Program-made: the position numbers and the translations under genes | The notes under the pieces: generated by a model | Database searches by the model: none | What the model was told of the DNA's origin: nothing | Seen by the model: only the letters and a program-made list of their open reading frames with translations | Shown here: positions 51,544-60,379 of the stretch, in pieces | Position numbering within the stretch: the stretch's first letter is position 1 | Layout of the letters: every line of letters begins with the position of its first letter | NCBI RefSeq assembly: GCF_000276605.1 | Contig: NZ_AKJX01000099.1 | Coordinates: 1 to 64,000, forward strand | Direction: 5' to 3' | DNA from: Acidovorax sp. CF316 | GTDB taxonomy: Bacteria > Pseudomonadota > Gammaproteobacteria > Burkholderiales > Burkholderiaceae_C | DNA length: 64,000 bases

Positions 51544-52620
51544 TTATTTGCCGGCAAACCGGGTGGCAAAAGCCGCCCCGTGGTCGGTGGACAGGGCCTC
51601 GCGGCAGTGGTGCGGCAGCACGAAGCCGCGGCCTGCATCCTCCACCGCCCTGGTGCGTATCACGGGCGGTTGGGCCCGCACGCCGCCAAAAATGGTGGCA
51701 AACGCCACGTCGGCCGCGTCGCGCCCGGTGCCAAAGCGGATCAGCCCCATGGGGATGGCGGTGCCCGAGGGGTCGAACAGGTACCAGCGGTCGCCCAGGT
51801 AGGCCTCCACGTAGGCGTGGAAATCGGGCGGCCCCAGGTTCGGGTCGGCGCCGTAGTCCGTGCCGGTGGTAAAGCGCGCCGGGATGTTCACTGCACGGCA
51901 CAGCGAGATCATCAGGTGGGCGAAGTCGCGGCACACGCCGACCTTCTCCACCAGGGTGTCGACGGCCGAGGTGTTGGAGTTGGAGGTGTTGGACGTGAAG
52001 GCCACGTGCTTTTGCACCCAGTCGCGGATGGCCTGCACCCGGCTGTGACCCTGCCACAGGGCACCGAACTCGCTGAGCGCCAGGCGCAGCAAGCGGTCGG
52101 ACTGGCAATAGCGGCTGGGGTAGATGTAGCCCATGACCTCCTGCGGCAGGCGCCGAACCGGCACTTCGGCCAGTTGCGAGGGATCGGTGCAGTGGTGGCT
52201 GATGTCCACCGTGGCCGAGTAGGCCACGCTCAGCGGCCCGGGCTCGCCGTGCAGGCGCAGGTAGCGGTTGCCGGTGGCGGGGTCGGTATGGATCTGCTGC
52301 GGCACGTCCTGGTTGATGACCAGGCGCTCGTTGCTGATCGCCTGGCTCGGTGTATGGGCCGCGTGGATGTTGAACACGAAGTCGGCGCCGTACTGGTCGA
52401 TCTCGTAGTTCAGCTCGATCTCCAGCTCCAGCCGCACCTTGGTATGGGCCATGAACGGGGCGGCCGTGGCAGGCAGGGGGGCGGCTGATGCCGGGTGCAG
52501 GGAGACGCCCGGCTGTGGCTGCTGAGGCGGGTTGCCGGCTTCGCCATTGGCGGCAACGAACGGCAGGCGGGCTGCCAGGGGATTGAAAGGGGTTGCGATG
52601 GAGGACGCTTGCGCGAGCAT
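51544..52620 (-). CDS. Transglutaminase-like protein
   Basis: A 358-residue protein. After a flexible Ala/Pro-rich leader (about 55 residues) comes a beta-sandwich N-terminal domain (VRLELEIELNYEIDQYGADFVFNIHAA) and a transglutaminase-like core with the catalytic triad: Cys in VGVCRDFAHLMI, His in DFHAYVEAYL, and Asp in RWYLFDPSG. Bacterial members may act as proteases or amidases on peptides. An ATG at 52452 would remove the leader; I kept the ATG at 52620, which has GAGAG upstream. It may be transcribed alone, and 148 bp separate it from the next gene. Confidence 0.85.
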   Translation of the reverse strand: MLAQASSIATPFNPLAARLPFVAANGEAGNPPQQPQPGVSLHPASAAPLPATAAPFMAHTKVRLELEIELNYEIDQYGADFVFNIHAAHTPSQAISNERLVINQDVPQQIHTDPATGNRYLRLHGEPGPLSVAYSATVDISHHCTDPSQLAEVPVRRLPQEVMGYIYPSRYCQSDRLLRLALSEFGALWQGHSRVQAIRDWVQKHVAFTSNTSNSNTSAVDTLVEKVGVCRDFAHLMISLCRAVNIPARFTTGTDYGADPNLGPPDFHAYVEAYLGDRWYLFDPSGTAIPMGLIRFGTGRDAADVAFATIFGGVRAQPPVIRTRAVEDAGRGFVLPHHCREALSTDHGAAFATRFAGK

Positions 52621-52768
52621 GGTGGGGTCTCTCTGGAAGGGCTCGCGGCCTGCCACACCGGCATACCGCAGCACCACTGTCAGAGTAGGCGCCTGCCAGG
52701 GGTTTGTATGTAGGCAGACCGCCTGTCACCCCTGCAACCGGCGCTTACGCGCGGTGGGCAACAGGCGA

Positions 52769-53137
52769 TCAGTCCACCCCGAAGGCCTCGCGCAGGGCGC
52801 CGCAAAAGGCGCTGCCACCGCTGATGGACAGGGTGACGGTGGTGCGCGCTGGGGCCGGTGTGCCCGCATGCACCGCAATGGTGCCGCTGGCGCTGTCGAA
52901 TGCCAGCGCCAGCGGCGTTGCCACTTCCTGCACGGCAGAGAGGTCGTAGTCCCATTCACCGCCCTCGTCCGCCGGGCCCTGCGTGCCGGGGAACTGTACA
53001 TGCGCCCATGCCAGCACCTGCGCGACCTCGGCCTGCACGGCCGGCAGCTGCGCCGGGCTGGCGGCTGCCATCGCATCGAAGGTGCCCGTGCCTTCGTAGT
53101 CTTCGCTGTAGTCGAAATCCAGGTAGTTCAGGGGCAT
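52769..53137 (-). CDS. Conserved hypothetical protein
   Basis: A 122-residue acidic protein without signal peptide or membrane segment. It opens with MPLNYLDFDYSEDYEGTGTFDAMAAASPAQ, then has an Ala-rich helix (VQAEVAQVLAWAHVQFPG) and several beta-strands at the end. I recognise no domain or motif that gives a function. Codon use and frame are like the neighbours, so it is likely real. Confidence 0.7.
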   Translation of the reverse strand: MPLNYLDFDYSEDYEGTGTFDAMAAASPAQLPAVQAEVAQVLAWAHVQFPGTQGPADEGGEWDYDLSAVQEVATPLALAFDSASGTIAVHAGTPAPARTTVTLSISGGSAFCGALREAFGVD

Positions 53138-53238
53138 GGCGGCAGTGGGGCAGGGCGGGAAAGGGCGTGCATTGTCTCAGCGGGGCGCGCGAATTCCTAG
53201 AATCGGCGTTTTCCTTGCCTTGCCCGGAACCCGAATCC

Positions 53239-53865
53239 ATGCCCACCCCCCTGCTGCAGATCGACCGCCTGCGCTTTGCCTACCCCGAAGTCCCGCTGTT
53301 CGACGGCCTGTCTGCCCAGGTACCGCCTGGTGCCACCCTGGTGCTGGGGGCCGACAGCAGCGGCAAGACCACGCTCATGCGCCTGCTGGCCGGGGAGCTG
53401 GCCGCTGGTGCGGGCGAACTGGTGCTGCAAGGCGTTTCCCTGCAGGCGGCGCCGGCCGCCTACCGCGCCCTGGTCTTCTGGGGCGACCCGCGCTCCGGGG
53501 CGCTGGACGAGCAGGGCGTGCAGGACTGGCTGGCCGCGCTGCCCGCCCGCTACCCGCGCTTCGATGCGGCCGCGCTGGCCCGGCACATCGAGTGCTTCGA
53601 CCTGCAGGAGCACCTGGCCAAGCGCTTCCTGATGCTGTCCACCGGCACCCGGCGCAAGGTGTGGACGGCTGGAGCCCTGGCCTCGGGTGCCGCGCTCACG
53701 CTGATCGACGAGCCCGTGGCAGGGCTGGACAAGCCCTCCATCCAGTACCTGCAGCAGGCCCTGGCCGCCCTGGCGGAGCAGCCGGACCGGGCCATCGTGG
53801 TCGCGCACTACGACGCGCTGGCGGGCGTGCCCTGGCAAAGCACCATCGCACTGCCCGACCGGTGA
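53239..53865 (+). CDS. ABC-type ATP-binding protein (orphan)
   Basis: A 208-residue ABC ATPase. Walker A is GADSSGKTT, Walker B LTLIDEPVAGLD, and the switch His is in VAHYD. The signature is degenerate (LSTGTRRKVW instead of LSGGQ). No permease or binding protein gene is adjacent, so its partner is unknown. It is shorter than typical ATPases, lacking part of the region between Walker A and signature. It converges on the ACP-like gene. Confidence 0.85.
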   Translation: MPTPLLQIDRLRFAYPEVPLFDGLSAQVPPGATLVLGADSSGKTTLMRLLAGELAAGAGELVLQGVSLQAAPAAYRALVFWGDPRSGALDEQGVQDWLAALPARYPRFDAAALARHIECFDLQEHLAKRFLMLSTGTRRKVWTAGALASGAALTLIDEPVAGLDKPSIQYLQQALAALAEQPDRAIVVAHYDALAGVPWQSTIALPDR

Positions 53866-53936
53866 AGCCTGGGCGCTGACACGGGCATGCCATGGCCGTG
53901 CCCGGCCAGGGCCGCCCGCCCGCGTGGCGGCGCGCA

Positions 53937-54326
53937 CTACTGCCGTCGTGCAGCGCAGCCCAGTGCCTTGTGGAGCGCATCCACATAGGCCTTCATCGTC
54001 GTGCCGCTGCCGTCTGCCAGCTCGTCCGGCAGCACGACCAGGAACTCGTCTTCGAGATGCATGGTGAGGCCGGGCAGGCGCTGGTCGCTGGCGCCCAGGT
54101 CTTCCACCAGGCGCAGGCCGGGTTGCAGGCGGGCCTTCGGGATCTTGAGGATGCGGACGATCGCCTTTTCGATGGCCGGGGCGGCCTGGTCGCATTTCGC
54201 TGCGTTGCTGGCGCCGCCGCCCTGGGCAAAAGCCGGGGCGTGCAGAAGGCCGATGGCGCAGCAGAACAAAACGGGCGCCAGCCAGGTGGGGGCGGCGGTG
54301 CGAAGCGTTGGCTCGGGAAATGGCAT
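53937..54326 (-). CDS. Exported acyl-carrier-protein-like protein
   Basis: A 129-residue protein with a signal peptide (hydrophobic stretch PVLFCCAIGLLHAPAFAQ, cleavage after AFA). The mature part looks like acyl carrier protein: IEKAIVRILKIPKARLQPGLRLVEDLGASDQRLPGLTMHLEDEFLVVLPDELADG, with the helix I to III pattern. The attachment motif DSL of normal ACPs, after LGA, is here SDQ, so the Ser sits one place early and the usual position is Asp. It may not be loaded with phosphopantetheine, which also would be unusual outside the cytoplasm. A fold match is inference. Confidence 0.65.
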   Translation of the reverse strand: MPFPEPTLRTAAPTWLAPVLFCCAIGLLHAPAFAQGGGASNAAKCDQAAPAIEKAIVRILKIPKARLQPGLRLVEDLGASDQRLPGLTMHLEDEFLVVLPDELADGSGTTMKAYVDALHKALGCAARRQ

Positions 54327-54653
54327 GGCTTGTCGGTGGGCAGGGCAGGGCAAGGATGGCTGGCTGGCAGGGTCGCGCCGGGCGCTGCGCGCAACCAGGG
54401 GCGGCCCCGAAAAGACCGCGGCAAGATCGTACACGCCATGGCCACCCCCGCTCGCCGGCCCGGCTGCCCTGCCGCAGCGCCTCGTCCGTCCACGATCGTT
54501 TCGGTCCCGCAAACGCGTGGTTCATTCCACAATGCAGAAAGCTGCTCGGCAAACCCTTCTGGCAAATACCAGCGCCCTGCAGCACCGCATGCAAAGCCCT
54601 AAACTGGTGGGCTGGGCCGCACCGGCGGCCGTTTTCTCTGGATATGCCTTCCC
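54327..54653. other. Intergenic region without recognisable gene
   Basis: These 327 bp lie between the ACP-like gene and the second LysE gene, which are divergent. No open frame here has protein-like content, and no clear promoter box or strong dyad was found, although promoters for both genes must lie here. Confidence 0.4.
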
Positions 54654-55286
54654 ATGGACGCCCTGCTTTTCGCCCCCGTCGCCGTGGCCATCGCGCTGAC
54701 GCCCGGCCCCAACAACTTCTGTGGTCTCAACAACGGCATCCGTGCCGGCGTGGGTGCGGCCCTGGTGGGTACCATCGGGCGGGCGGCGGCGTTTGCGATC
54801 TTTCTCACCGTGTCGGCCGTGGGACTGGGGGCCATGCTGCTGGCGTCCGAGGCGGCCTTCACCGCCGTGAAGTGGGTGGGGGCCTGCTACCTGTTCTGGC
54901 TGGGCTGGCGTGCCTGGCGCAGCCGCGAGTTCAATGGCCTGGAGGTTGTGGATGGGGCTGAGGTGGCTGCGAGCGCGGCGCCGGTGCGCCTGTGGTCACT
55001 GATCACGCAGGAATTCCTCCTGGGCATCACCAACCCCAAGGCCATCATTCTGTTCGCGGCCATCTTTCCGCAGTTCATCGACCCCACCCAGCCGGCGGCG
55101 CACCAGTTCCTGGTGCTGGGCAGCGTGTACCTGGCGGCCGAGTTCGTGGCCACGGCGGTGTATGCGGCCGGCGGGCGGCAGATCCGCCGCTTCATCCGCA
55201 CCTCGCGCGGCGTGGTGCGCCTGAACAAGGCCACGGGCGGCTTCTTCATGGGCGCGGGCGGCCTGCTGCTGGCCACCAACCGCTGA
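54654..55286 (+). CDS. LysE/RhtB-family exporter (second)
   Basis: A 210-residue membrane protein of the LysE type: LFAPVAVAIALTPGPNNFCGLNNGIRAGVGAALVGTIGRAAAFAIF, then EFLLGITNPKAIILFAAIFPQFIDP. It has six hydrophobic segments. It exports amino acids or related compounds. It is distinct from the LysE gene at 28146 in both sequence and context. The next gene on the same strand is the mdtA-type adaptor, 134 bp on. Confidence 0.9.
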   Translation: MDALLFAPVAVAIALTPGPNNFCGLNNGIRAGVGAALVGTIGRAAAFAIFLTVSAVGLGAMLLASEAAFTAVKWVGACYLFWLGWRAWRSREFNGLEVVDGAEVAASAAPVRLWSLITQEFLLGITNPKAIILFAAIFPQFIDPTQPAAHQFLVLGSVYLAAEFVATAVYAAGGRQIRRFIRTSRGVVRLNKATGGFFMGAGGLLLATNR

Positions 55287-55420
55287 GCCACACTGCGCTG
55301 GGTTTCTGCCTTGAAAACGCCGTAAAGCGGGGGTAAAGGCAGGGTAAATCCCGGCGCATGGGCTCCGGAGTGTCGCGGCGGGTGGCTACCATAGCCACGA
55401 ATCCATTTGTTACGCCCACG

Positions 55421-57178
55421 ATGCTGTCCCTTCGTTCTTCGCTTCGGCCCGCGCGGCCCTTCCTGCACCAGCAAGGGCGCGCCCTGTGGTGGGTGCTGCT
55501 GCTGGTGCTCATTGCGGCCGCCGTGGGTGGGGGGCTGTGGTGGAAGCAGCGCCAGGCGGCGCCGGCGCAGGCCGATGCGCCTGCAGGGCGCGGCGGCCCG
55601 GGCGGTCCCGGTGGCCGGGGGCCAGCACGCTTCAGTGCAGGCGGGCAGACGCAGCCGGTGTCGGTCGGCGTGGTGCGGCGCCAGGACGTGCGTGTGCAGG
55701 TCAATGCCATCGGCACCATGAGCGCACGCGCCACGGCTGTGGTGCGCGCCAAGGTCAGCGGCGAGCTGACCAGCCTGCGCTTCAAGGAGGGTGAGGAGGT
55801 CAAGGCCGGCCAGTTACTGGCCGAAATCGACCCCCGCAGCTACCAGGCATCGCTGAGCCAGGTGCAGGGCAACCTCGCGCGCGACCAGGCCCTGCTCAAG
55901 AATGCCCAGCTCGACCTCAAGCGCTACCAGGACCTGCTGGCCAAGGATTCCATCGCCAGCCAGCAGGTGGACACCCAGGCCGCCCAGGTGCGCCAGCTCG
56001 AAGGCACGGTGGCCGCCGACCAGGCCCAGGTGGATGCCGCCAAACTGCAGCTGAGCTACACCCGCATCACCGCGCCCATTGCCGGGCGCCTGGGCCTGCG
56101 CCAGGCCGACCGGGGCAACGTGGTCGGCCCTTCGGACGCCAACGGTATCGTCACCATCAACCTGGTGCGCCCCATCGACGCGGTGTTCTCCGTGCCCGAA
56201 GCGCACCTGGCGCAGATCAACCAGCGCCTGGGCGAGGGCGCCGAGCTGCCCGTGGAACTGTGGGACCGCGAGCAAAAGCGCCGCCTGGGCCGCGGCAAGG
56301 TGGGTGCGCTGGACAACGCCATCGACGCCACCACCGGCACCATCAAGGTCAAGGCCACCTTCGGCAACGAAGACGGCACCCTGTTCCCCAACCAGTTCGT
56401 CAACGTGCGCCTGCAGGTCAACCTGCTGCAGGACGCGGTCACCGTGCCGGGCACGGCCATCCAGAACAACTACGTCTACCTGGTGCAGCCCGATGGCACG
56501 GTGACGCAGCGGCGCATCCGCGTGGGCGTGGCCGACGGCGACCGCGTGGCGGTCGAGGGCGAGCTCAAGGACGGCGACCAAGTGGTGGTAGACGGCATTG
56601 ACCGCCTGCGCGAAGGCGCCAAGGTGGCCGTGATCGATTCGGGCGCCGCCGCCCGCGCCGACGAAGCCGCGCAGGACGCCGGCGCGCGGCGCGCCGCGAT
56701 GATGCGCAACCTGACGCAGGAAGAGCGCGACAAGCTCGCCAAGATGACGCAGGAGGAACGCCGCGCCTTCTTCCGCAGCAAGCGCAACCAGCCCGGTGCC
56801 GCCGGGCCTGCGGGCGCAGCCAGTGGCACGGTGGGCGGTGAGGCGGCTGCGCCTGCGGCCGGTGCCTCGGCCCCTGCGCCGGGTGCGTCGCGCCCTGCCA
56901 GTGGCCGCAGCGCCGAAGGCCCCCGGGGCGCGCAGGACGGTGCGCCGCGTGAAACGCCCGGCCCGCGCGCTGACGGCGGCCCGCGTGCCGAAGGCGGTGC
57001 CCCCGATGGTGAGCGCCGCCCCGGCATGTCGCCCGAGGTGCGGGCCCTGCTCGAAAAGATGAGCCCCGAGGAGCGTCAGAAGCTGCAGGCCATGGCGCCC
57101 GACGAGCGCCGCGCCTACATCCGCGGCAAGATGCAGGCCGCCGGTGTCGCGGCCCCTGGCGCCGCAGCCTCGCGCTGA
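55421..57178 (+). CDS. mdtA: RND efflux periplasmic adaptor (MdtA-type) with a long C-terminal extension
   Basis: A 585-residue adaptor that joins the inner-membrane RND pumps to the outer-membrane channel. A signal-anchor helix (residues 21-43) is followed by the lipoyl, alpha-hairpin and beta-barrel domains (KAGQLLAEIDPRSYQASLSQVQG; ITAPIAGRLGLRQADRGNVV). Normal MdtA is about 415 residues. Here about 165 extra residues hold two like helical motifs, LTQEERDKLAKMTQEERRAF (431-450) and MSPEERQKLQAMAPDERRAY (547-566), around an Ala/Gly/Pro-rich linker. The ATG at 55421 was chosen for the signal. It leads the mdtABC-oprM operon. Confidence 0.93.
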   Translation: MLSLRSSLRPARPFLHQQGRALWWVLLLVLIAAAVGGGLWWKQRQAAPAQADAPAGRGGPGGPGGRGPARFSAGGQTQPVSVGVVRRQDVRVQVNAIGTMSARATAVVRAKVSGELTSLRFKEGEEVKAGQLLAEIDPRSYQASLSQVQGNLARDQALLKNAQLDLKRYQDLLAKDSIASQQVDTQAAQVRQLEGTVAADQAQVDAAKLQLSYTRITAPIAGRLGLRQADRGNVVGPSDANGIVTINLVRPIDAVFSVPEAHLAQINQRLGEGAELPVELWDREQKRRLGRGKVGALDNAIDATTGTIKVKATFGNEDGTLFPNQFVNVRLQVNLLQDAVTVPGTAIQNNYVYLVQPDGTVTQRRIRVGVADGDRVAVEGELKDGDQVVVDGIDRLREGAKVAVIDSGAAARADEAAQDAGARRAAMMRNLTQEERDKLAKMTQEERRAFFRSKRNQPGAAGPAGAASGTVGGEAAAPAAGASAPAPGASRPASGRSAEGPRGAQDGAPRETPGPRADGGPRAEGGAPDGERRPGMSPEVRALLEKMSPEERQKLQAMAPDERRAYIRGKMQAAGVAAPGAAASR

Positions 57179-57214
57179 TGCCGTCCCGACTCCTCTGAAG
57201 CGGGCACCGCCGCC

Positions 57215-60200
57215 ATGAACCTTTCGCGCATCTTCATCCTGCGCCCCATCGCCACCTCGCTGCTGATGGTGGCGCTGCTGATCGCAGGCCTTTTGGCCTA
57301 TCGGCTGCTGCCCATTTCGGCCCTGCCCGAGGTGGATTACCCCACCATCCAGGTCACCACGCTGTACCCGGGCGCCAGCCCCGACGTGATGACCTCCAAC
57401 GTCACCGCGCCGCTGGAGCGCCAGTTCGGCCAGATGCCGGGGCTGGAGCAGATGTCCTCCACCAGCTCGGGCGGGGCCTCGGTCATCACCCTGCGCTTTG
57501 CGCTGGACATGGCCATGGACGTGGCCGAGCAGCAGGTGCAGGCGGCTATCAATGCCGGCAGCAACCTGCTGCCCAATGATTTGCCCATGCCGCCCATCTA
57601 CAGCAAGGTGAACCCGGCGGACGCACCCATCCTCACGCTGGCCATCACCTCGCCCTCGCTGCCGGTGATCCGCGTCAACGACCTGGTGGAAAACCGCCTG
57701 GCGCCCAAGCTCTCGCAGGTCAAGGGCGTGGGCCTGGTGGCCATTGCGGGCGGGCGCCGGCCGGCCGTGCGCATCCAGGTCAACCCGGTGGCGCTGGCCG
57801 CCGTGGGCATGACGCTGGAGGACGTGCGCGGCGTGATCGCGGCCTCCAACACCAAGCAGGCCAAGGGCGGCTTCGACGGGCCGGCGCGCGCATCGACCAT
57901 CGATGCCAACGACCAGCTGCAGTCCGCCGCCGAGTACCAGAATCTGGTGATCGCGCTGCGCAACGGCACACCCGTGCGCCTGCGCGACGTGGCCACCACG
58001 GTGGACGACGCCGAGAACGCCCGCCTGGCCGCCTGGGCCGGCACGCCCGAGACGGGGGCGCGCGCCGGGGTGATCCTCAACATCCGGCGCCAGCCCGGCG
58101 CCAACGTGATCGAGACGGTGGACCGCATCAAGGCCTTGCTGCCCCAGCTGCAGAGCACACTGCCGGCCTCGCTGGACGTGCAGATCCTGACCGACCGCAC
58201 GGTGACCATCCGCTCCTCGGTCAAGGACATGCAGGTCGAGCTGGCCCTGGCCATCGGCCTGGTGGTGGCCGTGATCTTCGTCTTCCTGCGCAGCGCCTCG
58301 GCCACGCTGATCCCCAGCGTGGCGGTGCCGCTGTCGCTGGTGGGTACCTTCGGCATCATGTACCTGGCGGGGTTCTCCATCAACAACCTCACGCTGATGG
58401 CGCTCACCATCTCCACCGGCTTCGTGGTGGACGATGCCATCGTGATGATCGAGAACATCGCGCGCTACGTGGAAGACGGCGAGCACCCGCTGCAGGCCGC
58501 GCTCAAGGGCGCCAAGCAGATCGGATTCACCATCATCTCGCTGACCATTTCGCTGATCGCGGTGCTGATCCCGCTGCTCTTCATGGGCGACGTGGTGGGC
58601 CGGCTGTTCCATGAGTTCGCGATCACCATGGCCGTGGCCATCCTGATCTCGGCCGTGGTCTCGCTCACGCTCACGCCCATGCTGTGCGCGCGCCTGTTGC
58701 GCCACACGCCCGAGGAAAGCCATGGCCGCCTGTACCAGGCCACGGGCCGCTTCTTCGACCGCACCATCGCCCAGTACGGCCGCGCGCTGAACTGGGTGCT
58801 GGGCCACCAGCTGCTGACCTGGGTGGTGTTCATCGCCACGCTGGCGCTCACGGTGCTGCTGTACATGGTGGTGCCCAAGGGCTTCTTCCCCGTGCAGGAC
58901 ACGGGCACGCTGCAGGCGACCACCGAGGCTGACCAGTCGATCTCGTTCGCAGCCATGGCCGAGCGCCAGCAGCAGCTGGCCGAGCGCATCCTGCGTGACC
59001 CTGCGGTGAAAAGCGTCTCGTCCTTCATCGGCGTGGACGGCGCCAACACCACGCTCAATACCGGGCGCCTGCTGATCGACCTGAAACCCCATGGCGAGCG
59101 CGACAAGGCGTCCACCGTGGTGCGCCGCCTGGCCGACGACACGGCCGACCTGCCGGGCATCCGCCTGTACGCCCAGCCGGTGCAGGACCTGACCATCGAA
59201 GACCGCGTGGCGCGCACGCAGTACCAGTTGCTGATCTCCTCGCCCGATTCCGCGCAACTGCAGGCCAGCACCGCCGACCTGGTGCGCCGCATGCGCGGCC
59301 TGCCGCAACTGGCCGACGTGGCCAGCGACCTGCAGAGCCAGGGCCTGCAGGCTTTCGTGCAGATCGATCGGGCCCAGGCCAGCCGCCTTGGCGTGACGGT
59401 CTCGGGCATCGACACGGCGCTGTACAACGCCTTCGGGCAGCGGCTCATCTCCACCATCTTCACCCAGTCCAACCAGTACCGCGTGGTGCTGGAGGTGGCG
59501 CCGCAGTTCAAGGTGGGGCCCGAGGCGCTGAACAACATCTACGTCACCTCCACGGCCGGCAAGCCGGTGGCGCTGTCCACCGTGGCGCGCATCGAGGAGC
59601 GGCCCATGGCCCTGGGCGTGAACCACGTGGGCCAGTTGCCCGCGGCCACCATCTCCTTCAACACCGCGCCGGGCGTGGCGTTGGGCGACGCGGTCAAGGC
59701 CATCCAGGCCGAGCAGGCCGGCGCCAAGGAGGCGGGCCTGTTGCCGCTGTCGGTGGAGACCAGCTTCCAGGGCGCGGCGCTGGCCTTCCAGGCTTCGCTG
59801 TCGAACACGCTGCTGCTCATCTTGGCGGCGGTGGTCACCATGTACATCGTGCTCGGCGTGCTGTACGAGAGCACCATCCATCCGGTCACCATCCTCTCCA
59901 CCCTGCCCTCGGCTGGCGTGGGCGCGCTACTGGCGCTGCTGGTCACGGGGCTCGACGTGGACATCATCGCCATCATCGGCATCGTGCTGCTCATCGGCAT
60001 CGTCAAGAAGAACGCGATCATGATGATCGACTTCGCGCTGGAGGCCCAGCGCGACCAAGGCCTGCCCGCGCGCGAAGCCATCTACCAGGCCTGCCTGCTG
60101 CGCTTTCGCCCCATCCTGATGACCACGCTGGCGGCGCTGCTGGGTGCGCTGCCGCTGATGCTGGGCACGGGCGTGGGCAGCGAGCTGCGCCATCCACTGG

Positions 60201-60352
60201 GCGTGACCATGGTGGGGGGGCTCATCGTGAGCCAGTTGCTGACCCTGTTCACCACGCCGGTGATCTACCTGACCTTCGAGAACGCGGCCGAGCGCTGGCG
60301 TGCGCGCCGCGCGGCCAAGGCAGCACAGGCCGAAGGGGCCAGCCATGCGTAG
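57215..60352 (+). CDS. mdtB: RND efflux pump subunit MdtB-type
   Basis: A 1045-residue inner-membrane proton-driven pump with 12 membrane helices and two large periplasmic domains. It opens with [47 protein letters not shown], the pump family start, and the proton-relay helix [16 protein letters not shown] (TM4, two Asp) is intact, as is [14 protein letters not shown] in TM10. In E. coli MdtB and MdtC form B2C heterotrimers that export bile salts, novobiocin and similar compounds. It lies 36 bp after mdtA and 27 bp before mdtC. Confidence 0.96.
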   Translation: MNLSRIFILRPIATSLLMVALLIAGLLAYRLLPISALPEVDYPTIQVTTLYPGASPDVMTSNVTAPLERQFGQMPGLEQMSSTSSGGASVITLRFALDMAMDVAEQQVQAAINAGSNLLPNDLPMPPIYSKVNPADAPILTLAITSPSLPVIRVNDLVENRLAPKLSQVKGVGLVAIAGGRRPAVRIQVNPVALAAVGMTLEDVRGVIAASNTKQAKGGFDGPARASTIDANDQLQSAAEYQNLVIALRNGTPVRLRDVATTVDDAENARLAAWAGTPETGARAGVILNIRRQPGANVIETVDRIKALLPQLQSTLPASLDVQILTDRTVTIRSSVKDMQVELALAIGLVVAVIFVFLRSASATLIPSVAVPLSLVGTFGIMYLAGFSINNLTLMALTISTGFVVDDAIVMIENIARYVEDGEHPLQAALKGAKQIGFTIISLTISLIAVLIPLLFMGDVVGRLFHEFAITMAVAILISAVVSLTLTPMLCARLLRHTPEESHGRLYQATGRFFDRTIAQYGRALNWVLGHQLLTWVVFIATLALTVLLYMVVPKGFFPVQDTGTLQATTEADQSISFAAMAERQQQLAERILRDPAVKSVSSFIGVDGANTTLNTGRLLIDLKPHGERDKASTVVRRLADDTADLPGIRLYAQPVQDLTIEDRVARTQYQLLISSPDSAQLQASTADLVRRMRGLPQLADVASDLQSQGLQAFVQIDRAQASRLGVTVSGIDTALYNAFGQRLISTIFTQSNQYRVVLEVAPQFKVGPEALNNIYVTSTAGKPVALSTVARIEERPMALGVNHVGQLPAATISFNTAPGVALGDAVKAIQAEQAGAKEAGLLPLSVETSFQGAALAFQASLSNTLLLILAAVVTMYIVLGVLYESTIHPVTILSTLPSAGVGALLALLVTGLDVDIIAIIGIVLLIGIVKKNAIMMIDFALEAQRDQGLPAREAIYQACLLRFRPILMTTLAALLGALPLMLGTGVGSELRHPLGVTMVGGLIVSQLLTLFTTPVIYLTFENAAERWRARRAAKAAQAEGASHA

Positions 60353-60379
60353 CCTGGCCCGCCAGGGCGAGGGGGTGCT

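Noticed and set aside
55814-59881. A 1355-residue open frame antisense to mdtA/mdtB.
   Set aside because: Its product is rich in His, Gly, Arg and Ala without domains, as expected for the antisense of high-GC genes. The plus-strand pump genes have clear motifs over the same bases.
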